A program made the translations under genes and the position numbers. This document shows positions 43,076 to 50,215 of a stretch of DNA of 64,000 nucleotides, in pieces (the first letter of the stretch is position 1; every line of letters starts with the position of its first letter). The stretch is from Streptomyces lavendofoliae (GTDB lineage: Bacteria; Actinomycetota; Actinomycetes; Streptomycetales; Streptomycetaceae): positions 1 through 64,000 of the forward strand of contig NZ_BMTP01000001.1 in NCBI RefSeq assembly GCF_014649735.1. The letters are read 5' to 3'. Under the pieces are notes generated by a model. The model was not told where the DNA came from. It saw only the letters and a list, made by a program, of their open reading frames with translations, and ran no database searches.

Positions 43076-43779
43076 CTGTCCGTCTCCTCCTTGAGGGTCG
43101 GGTGGGTGGTGAATACCGCGTCTGCGGCGTCACTGGGAAGGGCCAGTAGAGCGGCTTCGAGTACGCGGCCGGTGGAGTTGAGGGCGATGCGCGTGATGGT
43201 GAGGACCGTCCGCGTGGGGCTGATGCGGAGGGCAGATGCCTCTTCCGGGGTGGGGAGGCGGGCGGTGACCGTCTCCTGGGTTTCCGTACGGTCCATGTCT
43301 CGACCGCCGGGCCAGGAGGACGAGGCGAGTCGTGCGGTCGGTGCGAGGTCGCGGGGGATGTAGATGCGGGCCACGCTTCGGGGTGTCTCACCCTCGTAGG
43401 TGGTGCAGTGGAACTCCGTAAGGGGGGTGTTGGAGGGGACCTTCAAGAGGGCCCTGATGTGGCCGCGTGCCTGGACGGTGGTGGTGCGGATGGTGGTCTG
43501 GAGGTCGGGGGCGAACGGTACGCCGGCGCCGCCCGTGTAGGTGATGCGGCGGAGCGGAGTGCGGATGAAGTTGCCCTTGCCGTGGGTCTTCTCGATGAGT
43601 CCTTCGGCCTGGAGGAGAGCGAGGGCCTGGCGGATGGTCGGGGTGCTGACCTTGTAGTGAGTGGCCAGCTTGGGTTCCGAGGGGAGGCGGGCTCCGGGCT
43701 TGAGGCGGCCGGTGGTGATCTGGATGCGGAGGTCTTCGGCGATGGTGTCGCGGAGGGTGGGCACGGTCGGGGTCACCAC
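43072..43779 (-). CDS. GntR/HutC family regulator
   Basis: 235 residues from a GTG. Winged-helix domain (10-75; TIRQALALLQAEGLIEKTHGKG) followed by a UTRA ligand domain (about 90-230). It is the fifth gene of the six-gene minus-strand operon that starts at 44651. GntR proteins of this type control transfer/maintenance genes in pSAM2-like elements. The element has a second such gene at 44730. Confidence 0.88.
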   Translation of the reverse strand: MVTPTVPTLRDTIAEDLRIQITTGRLKPGARLPSEPKLATHYKVSTPTIRQALALLQAEGLIEKTHGKGNFIRTPLRRITYTGGAGVPFAPDLQTTIRTTTVQARGHIRALLKVPSNTPLTEFHCTTYEGETPRSVARIYIPRDLAPTARLASSSWPGGRDMDRTETQETVTARLPTPEEASALRISPTRTVLTITRIALNSTGRVLEAALLALPSDAADAVFTTHPTLKEETDR

Positions 43780-43997
43780 CTTTTCTGGACTCGGAGGGCG
43801 ACCAGGCGGGTGCGGGGGTGCATGGTCAGTTGCTCGCCCGTTTCGAAGAGGAGGCGTTTGGCGCCGAGGGGGAGTTGGCGTAGGTCGGCTACTCGGCAGG
43901 GCTGGCCGCCGATCTGGATGACGTCACCTCGTTGGACGTTGATCGAGGTGATCTCGATGGGGGCGACCACAGCACCAGTCGGGGACCAAGGCTTCAT
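43773..43997 (-). CDS. Conserved small protein of the element operon
   Basis: 74 residues, unrecognised. Beta-rich with VQRGDVIQIGGQPCRVADLR and LLFETGEQLTMHPRTRLVALR, suggesting a small SH3/KOW-like fold. It overlaps the preceding gene by four bases and the GntR gene by about seven. Confidence 0.6.
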   Translation of the reverse strand: MKPWSPTGAVVAPIEITSINVQRGDVIQIGGQPCRVADLRQLPLGAKRLLFETGEQLTMHPRTRLVALRVQKRW

Positions 43998-44173
43998 GCC
44001 GTTGCCTCCGGGCGGGGCGGGGTCGTCGCCGGCGTGTGGCAGGGGCAGGCGCACGCCTCGTAGATCACCGGGATGTCGACCGGGGCCGTTACCGGGGAGG
44101 AGTGGGCGCACTCGTGGTGAGTGCCGATCTGGCACCGGGACGAGCGGTACGGGGTGGGCTTCGCGTGGGGCAT
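43994..44173 (-). CDS. Small Cys/His-rich protein
   Basis: 59 residues with RCQIGTHHECAHS and EACACPCHTP: four Cys and several His in two clusters suggest a zinc-binding mini-domain. ATGA overlap with the next gene and one-base overlap with the previous one show it is translated within the operon. Confidence 0.6.
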   Translation of the reverse strand: MPHAKPTPYRSSRCQIGTHHECAHSSPVTAPVDIPVIYEACACPCHTPATTPPRPEATA

Positions 44174-44361
44174 CAGGCCGCCTCTGCCGGCGTGGGGTGG
44201 GGGTGCTCGGCAGTGAAGACGTGCCGGATGGCTAGGGGTGTGCTCGGGGCGATGATGGCCGGCCCCGGCGGGGTGGCGCGGCGTAAGGGCATGTGGGGGT
44301 GGGCGGTTCGGGCGTGCCGCGGTCTGGTCGGGTGGAGTGCGCGGCGGATACGGTTGCGCAT
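44173..44361 (-). CDS. Small basic protein of the element operon
   Basis: 62 residues, unrecognised, Arg/Pro/His-rich at the start (MRNRIRRALHPTRPRHARTA). GGGAG lies nine bases upstream of the ATG. Its stop overlaps the next start by one base. Confidence 0.55.
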   Translation of the reverse strand: MRNRIRRALHPTRPRHARTAHPHMPLRRATPPGPAIIAPSTPLAIRHVFTAEHPHPTPAEAA

Positions 44362-44366
44362 GCTGA

Positions 44367-44651
44367 TCAGCTCCCATCGCTGATGGCCGGGTCCCCGGAC
44401 GTCGCGTGTCGCGGGGACCGCTTGTTCACTGCGGCCCAGAGGGTTCGGCCGCCGAGGCTGGTGGCGAGGAGACCGAAGCGGTCTGCCTGTGCCAGGACTT
44501 CCAGGACCTCCCGCCATGTCTCTGCGGGGAGGGTTTCCGGTACCTCCGCTTCGATCGACGTGTCTCTGGCGTGAGCTAGTACGCGTGTGGTCAGTCCGAG
44601 GGCGGACAACCGGGCGGCGAGGGCCTCCGCGCTTACTTCGGGAGCAGGCAC
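44367..44651 (-). CDS. First gene of the element operon, unknown
   Basis: 94 residues from a GTG with GGAGG seven bases upstream (44659-44663); a longer GTG at 44678 lacks this site. The helical protein reads EALAARLSALGLTTRVLAH then AETWREVLEVLAQADRFGLL. Unrecognised. Its promoter region is shared with the GntR gene at 44730. Confidence 0.6.
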   Translation of the reverse strand: MPAPEVSAEALAARLSALGLTTRVLAHARDTSIEAEVPETLPAETWREVLEVLAQADRFGLLATSLGGRTLWAAVNKRSPRHATSGDPAISDGS

Positions 44652-44674
44652 AGAACAGCCTCCGTTACCGGTGA

Positions 44675-44720
44675 TCACTTTAAGTGAAGCTAGTTAACTA
44701 GATTAGAGCTAGTGGACTAG
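44675..44720. promoter_or_regulatory. Operator cluster between divergent GntR gene and operon
   Basis: Three palindromes in 46 bases: TCACTT-T-AAGTGA (44675-44687), CTAGTTAACTAG (44690-44701) and CTAGTGGACTAG (44709-44720). The last two are 19 bases apart and share CTAGT/ACTAG arms. Their position between divergent starts fits binding by the 44730 GntR protein, controlling itself and the operon. Confidence 0.6.
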
Positions 44721-44729
44721 ATTTTCCAT

Positions 44730-45485
44730 ATGCCTGAGCAGCCGCCATACCTCCGTATCGCCGACGAACTGCGGCGGCGGATTGCGGAGCACGAGTGGAG
44801 TCCTGGAGACCGGCTGCCCTCGCGGGCCCAGATCGGCCAGGAGTGCGGGGTGGGCGAGAACGTTGTTCGCCGGGCCCAGGAGCTGTTGATCTCCCAGGGT
44901 GTGCTGGAGGGGCGGGCTGGGTCCGGGACCTATGTGGCCGAGCCCCGGCAGCGGGTGCGGATGGTGCGGTCCGCGGCGCGCGAGCAGCCGGACGGGTCGC
45001 CGTTCCGGGCGGACATGAAGGCCGTCGGGCGGAACGGTGGCTGGGAGAGTCGGACCGATGCGAAGGTGCCCGCGCCGGCCGAGATTGCCGCGCGGCTCGG
45101 GATTGGCCAGGGCGAGCTGTGCGTCCGGACCGTGTACGAGTTCCTCGCCGACGGGCGGCCCGTGCAACTGTCGACGAGCTGGGAGCCGTACGACCTCACC
45201 GGCGGGACTCTCGTCGTTCTGCCTGAGGGCGGGCCGCACGCTGGCGCCGGTGTTGTGAACCGGATGGCCGAGATCGGTATCAACGTCAGTCACGCCGTCG
45301 AGCAGCCCGAGCCGCGGCAGGCCACCGCTGAGGAAGCCTCACTTCTCGGGATCCAGAAGGCCGCGCTCGTCACGCACATCCGGCGGACGTACTACAGCGA
45401 GCAGGGCCGGCCCGTGGAGACGGCGGACATCGTCGTGCCCGCCGCACTGTGCGAGATCGTCTACGAGATCCCGATCAATCGCTGA
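44730..45485 (+). CDS. GntR/HutC family regulator (KorSA-like position)
   Basis: 251 residues. Winged helix (about 5-70; GDRLPSRAQIGQECGVGENVVRRAQELL) and a UTRA domain (about 90-245). No ribosome site precedes the ATG, which is 10 bases after the last palindrome, so a leaderless message is likely. In pSAM2 KorSA represses transfer and its own gene; this protein fills the same place next to attR. Confidence 0.88.
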   Translation: MPEQPPYLRIADELRRRIAEHEWSPGDRLPSRAQIGQECGVGENVVRRAQELLISQGVLEGRAGSGTYVAEPRQRVRMVRSAAREQPDGSPFRADMKAVGRNGGWESRTDAKVPAPAEIAARLGIGQGELCVRTVYEFLADGRPVQLSTSWEPYDLTGGTLVVLPEGGPHAGAGVVNRMAEIGINVSHAVEQPEPRQATAEEASLLGIQKAALVTHIRRTYYSEQGRPVETADIVVPAALCEIVYEIPINR

Positions 45486-45508
45486 CGACACACCACACAA
45501 GGGGAGTC

Positions 45509-45703
45509 ATGGAGTCGCTCGGTTTCGCCATCGGCGGTCTGATCTGGGGCGCACCTGTTGCCGCTCTCGTCGTACTGGTGGTTGTGGCCGCTGTGGTCGG
45601 CCGATGGCGGCGGAAGGCCATTGAGGCTCTGGAGCGCGGGGACCTGGAGGCGGATGGGCAGTGCGCATCCGGGCGGCTGGTTGGCGCGGCGGAAGAAGCC
45701 TGA
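45509..45703 (+). CDS. Small single-pass membrane protein
   Basis: 64 residues with GGGGAG before the ATG. One membrane segment (about 7-33, WGAPVAALVVLVVVAAVVG) then a basic-acidic tail. It lies 24 bases after the GntR gene and is likely co-transcribed. Unrecognised. Confidence 0.6.
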   Translation: MESLGFAIGGLIWGAPVAALVVLVVVAAVVGRWRRKAIEALERGDLEADGQCASGRLVGAAEEA

Positions 45704-45816
45704 GCCCGGTTCCTGGGCCGTGTGCTGTCGGCGTGCTGCTGTCCGCCGCGGTTGCGCCTCCCAGCTCTGCGTCGAGCGCTGGAAGCATTCCAGGGTCCGG
45801 CGACGAAGGGGGCAGG

Positions 45817-45993
45817 ATGGTTCAGTCGAAGTGCGGTGCTCCTACCCAGAGCGGGGGCCGCTGCCAGAACAAGGCGATGACGGGTACCTCTCGGTGCTCC
45901 AAGCACCAGGGGGCGTGGTCCCCGTACGGGGTCGAGCAGCGGAAGAAGAAGGAAGCCGAAGCCAAGATGAAGAAGCTTCGGAAGAAGCGGTAG
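45817..45993 (+). CDS. Small Cys-rich basic protein, element copy
   Basis: 58 residues. MVQSKCGAPTQSGGRCQNKA followed by SRCSKHQGAW gives a C-x8-9-C-x9-C-x2-H pattern, and the C-terminus is a Lys/Arg tail (KKKEAEAKMKKLRKKR). The same architecture occurs in the host protein at 48099-48302. Probably zinc-binding and nucleic-acid-associated. GGGGGCAGG precedes the ATG. Confidence 0.65.
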   Translation: MVQSKCGAPTQSGGRCQNKAMTGTSRCSKHQGAWSPYGVEQRKKKEAEAKMKKLRKKR

Positions 45994-46015
45994 CGGGCCG
46001 TCGAGTGCGGCCGGC

Positions 46016-46035
46016 TGACATCCAAAACTGACATC
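46016..46035. promoter_or_regulatory. Candidate integrase arm-type sites, right arm
   Basis: TGACATC at 46016-46022 and 46029-46035, 13 bases apart in the same orientation as the left arm pair, 62 bases from the core repeat. Confidence 0.6.
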
Positions 46036-46096
46036 AACGGCGGCGGATGACGGTGGTCGCACGCGATCCGCCCTTTGCGAGAGCGTCCCGCACGAA

Positions 46097-46142
46097 CTTA
46101 CAAAGCAGATGTCGGCGGTTCGAAACCGTCCGCGCCCACCAG
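46097..46142. repeat. attR core repeat (tRNA-Val 3' fragment)
   Basis: 46 bp identical to 30701-30746. This copy is not a functional tRNA as it lacks the 5' half. Confidence 0.92.
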
Positions 46143-46350
46143 TCAAAAGACCCCCAGCCGATCACGGTTGGGGGTCTTTTGACATCCGTACCTGTCAGCG
46201 ACGGTCGCGGTCCCTGACGGCGACGGCGTGAGGATCCCCATTTCCCCGACCTGACAGGCGGCTCGGAGGTCCGGCGCGCTGGGACGCGTCGGTGATTCCC
46301 GGGGCCAGGCGCGGTGCGTCGGCGCGGACGGGACCCGTAGGGTGCCCCGC
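46143..46350. other. Chromosomal spacer right of the element
   Basis: 208 bases with the displaced terminator and another TGACATC (46180-46186). No gene seen. Confidence 0.45.
46145..46180 (+). terminator. Original host terminator of tRNA-Val, displaced by integration
   Basis: 15-bp stem with one G-T pair (46145-46159 with 46166-46180), loop GATCAC, ending TTTT. It closely resembles the element-supplied terminator at 30750-30783 (same loop apart from one base). Confidence 0.75.
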
Positions 46351-46575
46351 ATGGTGACTGCGACTGTCCGTGAGTGGCGCGACGAGGAAGGCTGGGGCGT
46401 GCTCGACTCCCCGGAGACACCCGGCGGTTGTTGGGGCCACTACTCCCACATCCGGATGGAAGGGTTCCGCACGCTGTCGCCGGGACAGCGGGTGGACCTC
46501 CGGTGGGAAGCCCCTGGCTTCAAGCAGGACGGGTACGACTTCCGGGCGCTGGCCATCGTGGTTCGGCCGGCCTGA
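46351..46575 (+). CDS. Cold-shock-domain-like small protein
   Basis: 74 residues. TVREWRDEEGWGVLDSPETPGG and FRTLSPGQRVDLRWEAPGFKQDG follow the CSD pattern (WxxxEGWGxL, then SxGQxVxF), although the RNP motifs are diverged. It probably binds single-stranded nucleic acid. A GTG at 46342 is an alternative start. Confidence 0.75.
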   Translation: MVTATVREWRDEEGWGVLDSPETPGGCWGHYSHIRMEGFRTLSPGQRVDLRWEAPGFKQDGYDFRALAIVVRPA

Positions 46576-46692
46576 CGTCCGCATCAGACATCACCGGCGG
46601 CAGACAGCAGCAGCTACGAGCGGTCCGTGACGCCCTTCCCCGGGGGCCTCGCGCGGGTGGCGGCCCGAGCCGCGCGGCGTATCTGGCGGCTC

Positions 46693-46896
46693 ATGGCCGT
46701 AGCCCCGCCCCTGTGTCCCGAGTGCCACCGGACGATGCGGTCCGGAGGTTTCGTCCTGTCCGGTCGGGAGGGCGATGGCGAGCGCGCGTGCCGCGTCCTG
46801 TGGCGATGCACGTCTCGCCATGTCTGGTGGAGGTGGGCGGACCGTCCCGACGATTCGCTGGAGCCCTGTCCGTATCCTCAGCTCTTCCGCTCCTGA
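46693..46896 (+). CDS. Small zinc-ribbon-like protein
   Basis: 67 residues from the ATG at 46693 (a GTG at 46627 would add 22). CPECHRTM near the start and WRCTSRHVWWRW later offer Cys and His ligands. Unrecognised family seen in Streptomyces. Confidence 0.6.
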   Translation: MAVAPPLCPECHRTMRSGGFVLSGREGDGERACRVLWRCTSRHVWWRWADRPDDSLEPCPYPQLFRS

Positions 46897-47159
46897 CAGC
46901 GACGGCTGCCGGGCGGCACGGTGCATGCGTGCGCCGTGGGACAAGGGGGAACCGCCCTTGCGGGGTGATTATGTTCGGCCAGGTCTGCGCGTAGCGGGAG
47001 GGGGCTCTCGGCTGGGTCGGGGGTGGCCTTGATTGTCTACGCGGCCGGTGCCGATGACGGCGACTGCCTCCGCCGAACACTGCGCGGCCGGTTTCCGACG
47101 TAGGTGTATCGGCCAAGGCTGAGACTCGGCAGGCGTGTTGGGTGTGATCGGATGGGGGT
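46897..47159. other. Intergenic region
   Basis: 263 bases. GATGGGGGT at 47151-47159 precedes the flavoprotein start. No other signal recognised. Confidence 0.45.
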
Positions 47160-47711
47160 ATGACGAGGACCCTGCATCTGTTCTGCTCAGCCGCTCCGCC
47201 CGTATTCGATGTCGCCAGTGTGATCGAGGACGCTCAGCGCAGGGGCTGGGACGTCTGCCTTGGGCTGACGCCGACCACCGCCCGGTGGCTGGAGCACGGG
47301 CTGGACGGTCTGGCGGCGTTGACGGGGCACCCCGTGCGGGTCGAGTACGAGCTGCCCGGGCAGCCGGATCCGTGGCCCGCGGCGGACGTCGTGCTGTTCG
47401 CACCGGCCACGTTCACCGTGGTCAACGAGTGGGCGCTGGGACTGACGGGGAAGTTCGTCGTGAGCATGGCCTCCCAGGGAGCGGGGAAGCGGATTCCCAC
47501 GGTGATGATGCCGTGCGTGAACGAGGCCCACGTGCAGCACCCGGCATTCGGTACGTCGGTGGCGACGCTGCGGGCGACCGGAGTGCGCGTGTTGTTCGGT
47601 GAGGGGACCTGCCTGCCCGATGCGCCGGGTGCGGAGCTGCCCGGCGGGTTCCCGTGGGGTGCCGCACTCGACGCCGTGGAGCGTGCCGGGCGGGAACAGG
47701 GCGGGGCCTGA
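47160..47711 (+). CDS. Flavoprotein (HFCD/phosphopantothenoylcysteine decarboxylase-like)
   Basis: 183 residues. A Rossmann-like FMN-binding protein of the HFCD family: N-terminal LHLFCSAAPPVFD in place of the usual GS(I/V)AAYK loop, DVVLFAPATFTVVNEWALG for the FMN/substrate region and TVMMPCVN for the catalytic loop region. Members reduce or decarboxylate cysteine-derived groups. The substrate is unknown; no peptide or CoA genes are adjacent. Confidence 0.8.
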   Translation: MTRTLHLFCSAAPPVFDVASVIEDAQRRGWDVCLGLTPTTARWLEHGLDGLAALTGHPVRVEYELPGQPDPWPAADVVLFAPATFTVVNEWALGLTGKFVVSMASQGAGKRIPTVMMPCVNEAHVQHPAFGTSVATLRATGVRVLFGEGTCLPDAPGAELPGGFPWGAALDAVERAGREQGGA

Positions 47712-47850
47712 CGGCGCCGGTCGCACCGTCCCGAGAAGCGGTGGGTCGGGGCCACCGCCCGCGCCCTGCTGCTGCGCCACGCGCGCCCGCGCCGCCCCGA
47801 GCACACGGCGGTGCCGGAGCGGCGGGTGTGGCTCGCGGCGGAGGACCGGA

Positions 47851-47925
47851 TCAGGCGTTGGGCCGCTTGCCGTGGTTGGCGCCCTTCTTCTTGCGGGCGC
47901 GGCGCTTGTTGCCTCGCTTGGACAT
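47851..47925 (-). CDS. Ribosomal protein bL37 (24 residues)
   Basis: Only 24 residues: MSKRGNKRRARKKKGANHG then KRPNA. A strong GGAGG lies eight bases before the ATG. The very basic sequence with the ending ANHGKRPN matches the actinobacterial large-subunit protein bL37, which lies in the 23S rRNA of mycobacterial and Streptomyces ribosomes. It is too short for most gene finders. Its neighbours are unrelated small genes. Confidence 0.85.
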   Translation of the reverse strand: MSKRGNKRRARKKKGANHGKRPNA

Positions 47926-48098
47926 GGCGTGCACCTCCGCAGCCAGTTTAGGTGCGGCCCGTGCGTCGCGCAGCGGACGCCGGACCGCGCGTGCGACGGA
48001 GCGCACCTTCGTGGGACCGCCGTGCGCCCTGCCTGGGCGGTCCCCGGGAGCGGGACCCTGCGTCAGGGGAACACCGACGCGTACCAGGAGGCGACGAC

Positions 48099-48302
48099 AT
48101 GGCTCGTACACAGTCCAAGTGCGGCGCGCGCACCAAGCACGGCGGGTGCTGTCAGCGGCTCGCCATGGTGGGCGCCCCACGGTGCAACCTGCACCGCGGG
48201 GACTGGGCCACCTACACGATCGAGCGGGAGAGGGAACGAGAGCGAGAGCGGGAGCGGGAGAGGGCGCGGGCAAGGGTGCGTCGCAAGCGGCCGAAGCGGT
48301 GA
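48099..48302 (+). CDS. Small Cys-rich basic protein, host copy
   Basis: 67 residues with AGGAGG eight bases upstream. QSKCGARTKHGGCCQRLAM and PRCNLHRGDW match the element protein at 45817-45993 in Cys/His spacing. The C-terminus is an unusual run of alternating Arg and Glu (residues about 42-56) before RVRRKRPKR. It lies 33 bases before the DUF2277 gene. Confidence 0.7.
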   Translation: MARTQSKCGARTKHGGCCQRLAMVGAPRCNLHRGDWATYTIERERERERERERERARARVRRKRPKR

Positions 48303-48334
48303 CCGGGGAGGACGGGCGGGCGCACACTGGGGGC

Positions 48335-48604
48335 ATGTGCCGCAGCATCAAGACCCTTCGCCCGCCCGTGCTCCCGACCGAGGCCACCGAGGAGGACATC
48401 CACGCCGCAGCTCTGCAGTACGTCCGTAAGGTGTCCGGCTTCCGCGCTCCCGCCGCGCACAACCGCGAGGTCTTCGAGCGGGCCGTGGAGGAGGTCGCCG
48501 AAGCGACCCGGCGGCTGCTCGACGGACTCGAGGTGCGGGGCGCCGCACGCGCGGTCGAGCACGAGGAGGCGGCCGGCCGCGTGCGGGCGCAGGACGTCTC
48601 CTGA
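48335..48604 (+). CDS. DUF2277 family protein
   Basis: 89 residues. It begins MCRSIKTLRPP, the DUF2277 signature, followed by ATEEDIHAAALQYVRKVSG and a helical end. Cytoplasmic, function unknown; some are proposed to bind nucleic acid. Confidence 0.88.
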   Translation: MCRSIKTLRPPVLPTEATEEDIHAAALQYVRKVSGFRAPAAHNREVFERAVEEVAEATRRLLDGLEVRGAARAVEHEEAAGRVRAQDVS

Positions 48605-49151
48605 CCGGGGCCCGGTCAGGCCGGTCTGGCGCAGTGCCGGGCCCCGGGCCCCATGCCCCGGTAATGCCGGGCTGAGGCCGAGGAGTGCCGGAGCGCGGGC
48701 CGCCGGCAGGTGGTGCAGGAGCGTGAGCCCCGGGACGTTGCCGGGGGCATGCCGAGGTGGTGCCGGGAGCTGGTGTGCGAGGTGGCCGGGGTACGGGCGG
48801 AGGCGGTGCCGGGGCCACCAGGGCGGGGATGGTGTCCGAGGCCGGGTCCGAGGTGGTGCCGGGAGTCAGGCCCGGGTTCGGGCGAGGTCCGTGCTGGACG
48901 CCTGGATTCGGGGCGATACCGGGCGCAGGCCCCCCTGGTGGCGCCGAAGAGGCCCGAAGTGGTGCCGGAAGCTCGGCCCGGGGTTCGGGCCGAGGTCCGT
49001 GCTGAAGCCCGGGGGTGGTGCCCGGGGCAGGTGGACGCGGTCTGCGTGGTCCGGGCCGCAGCCCGCGCGGGAGCGCGAGGCCCGGGGTGGTGCTGGGTCG
49101 CGGGGGACGCGGTGGGGCCGTTGGTGTGGGGCGGTGCCGGGGTGATGGTCG
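48605..49151. other. Low-complexity intergenic region
   Basis: 547 bases rich in GGTGCCGGG and GTTCGGGC words. I see degenerate repeats but no gene with a believable start or codon bias. Confidence 0.5.
48754..49006. repeat. Degenerate direct repeats
   Basis: A unit of about 50 bases starting GAGGTGGTGCCGGGAG and ending GAGGTCCGTGCTG is present at 48850-48899 and 48956-49006; the first part also occurs at 48754. Copies differ at several positions. Non-coding by inspection. Confidence 0.5.
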
Positions 49152-49895
49152 TTAAGCGGTTGGTGCGGGTGCCGGGTGTGTGGGTGGGGGCGGCTGGGAC
49201 GGGGAAACCGGCCGCGCCGGCGAGGGGACGGCCGCCTGGGCCGGGATGGGGAGGGCCGGCGTGAGCGGGGGCGCGACGGCAGTGGCGCTGCGGGCCGGAA
49301 CGGGGGACGCGGCGCCCGAGGGGGCAGCGGGGCGCCGTACGACGTAGGCCGCCAGGGCACCCGCGAGGAACAGGGCCAGGACGGAGACGGCCACTCCGGT
49401 CCAGGTGGCGCCCAGCCACTGGCCGCCGAAGTAGCCCAGCGCCACGCTGTACGAGGCCCAGGCCACGCCCGCCAGGGCGGACCACGGCAGGAACTGGCCG
49501 GCCCTGCGGCGAGCCGCGCCCCAGCCCAGCGACACCACCGAGCGCCCGGCCGGCGCGAACCGGGCGACGACGACCAGGACGCCGCCGCCGCGGGCAAGGG
49601 CGGCGCCGAGACGTTCCTGCGCCATGGCCAGCCTGCGCGACCGGGAGATCAGCCGGTGCAGGCGGGACCGCCCGCGCCGTGCCAGGCCGTACGCCACGAG
49701 GTCGCCCACCACGGAGGCGGTGGCCGCGCAGAGGACCAGCGCGAAGAGCGAGCCGCCGCCGGTCGCGGCGACCGTCGCGGCGGTGACGACCAGGATGCCG
49801 CTCGGCAGCACCGGCAGGAACACGTCCAGCAGGACGGAGGCGGCGACGGCCGCGTAGATCCACGGGCCGGCGGCCACGCTTTCGAGCACCTTCAC
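49152..49895 (-). CDS. VTT/DedA family membrane protein
   Basis: 247 residues from a GTG. About four membrane segments in the first 175 residues; LPSGILVVTAATVAATGG near the start and VVVARFAPAGRSVVSLG resemble the DedA re-entrant motif. A Pro/Ala/Ser-rich tail of about 65 residues ends the protein. The start is not certain. It differs from the DedA protein at 25449 by its tail. Confidence 0.75.
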   Translation of the reverse strand: MKVLESVAAGPWIYAAVAASVLLDVFLPVLPSGILVVTAATVAATGGGSLFALVLCAATASVVGDLVAYGLARRGRSRLHRLISRSRRLAMAQERLGAALARGGGVLVVVARFAPAGRSVVSLGWGAARRRAGQFLPWSALAGVAWASYSVALGYFGGQWLGATWTGVAVSVLALFLAGALAAYVVRRPAAPSGAASPVPARSATAVAPPLTPALPIPAQAAVPSPARPVSPSQPPPPTHPAPAPTA

Positions 49896-50215
49896 TCCCC
49901 GGTCCCGTGAAGCCGGTCCCCTGGAGCGGGCGGCGGCTGGACAGGCCGAAAGCGTACGCCGAAGGGCGGGCCGGGCGGCCACCCGGGCGGGGACCGGCGG
50001 CGACTGTGTGACGTCGGCGGCCCCGCCCGGTCCGGGAAGCGGACTCCGTCTCGCCCCCGCGTGGGCGGGAACGGGCGTCCATGCGTGCCCGGCGCCCGGC
50101 GCCCGGGGCCCGGCCGAGCCGGAGCGGCGCGGAGAGACGGAGAGGCGGAGAGGCGGACCAGCGGGGGAGCGGGACAAGCGGGGCGGGGCCGTGCGGGGCG
50201 GGGCCGTGCGGCTCG
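49896..50215. other. Repeat-containing intergenic region
   Basis: 320 bases. An 8-bp GAGGCGGA-type repeat (about 50134-50158) and the 15-bp tandem repeat below; otherwise nothing seen. Confidence 0.45.
50178..50207. repeat. 15-bp tandem repeat, two copies
   Basis: GCGGGGCGGGGCCGT is repeated head to tail at 50178-50192 and 50193-50207, just downstream of the DoxX gene stop on the minus strand. Confidence 0.75.

Larger units (their letters stand above)
30701..46142. mobile_element. Integrated AICE-type element in tRNA-Val
   Basis: The element is bounded by a perfect 46-bp repeat (30701-30746 and 46097-46142). It has the standard core of an actinomycete integrative and conjugative element: int, xis, RepSA-like initiator, spread genes, DUF2637 protein and a TraB/FtsK translocase, all on the minus strand ending at the attachment site. 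Cargo includes a DUF262-HNH nuclease, a Vsr/methylase/Eco29kI-type restriction cassette and two immunity-like proteins. A GntR regulatory block sits at the right. TraB is truncated, so it may excise and replicate but not transfer itself (inference). Confidence 0.9.
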
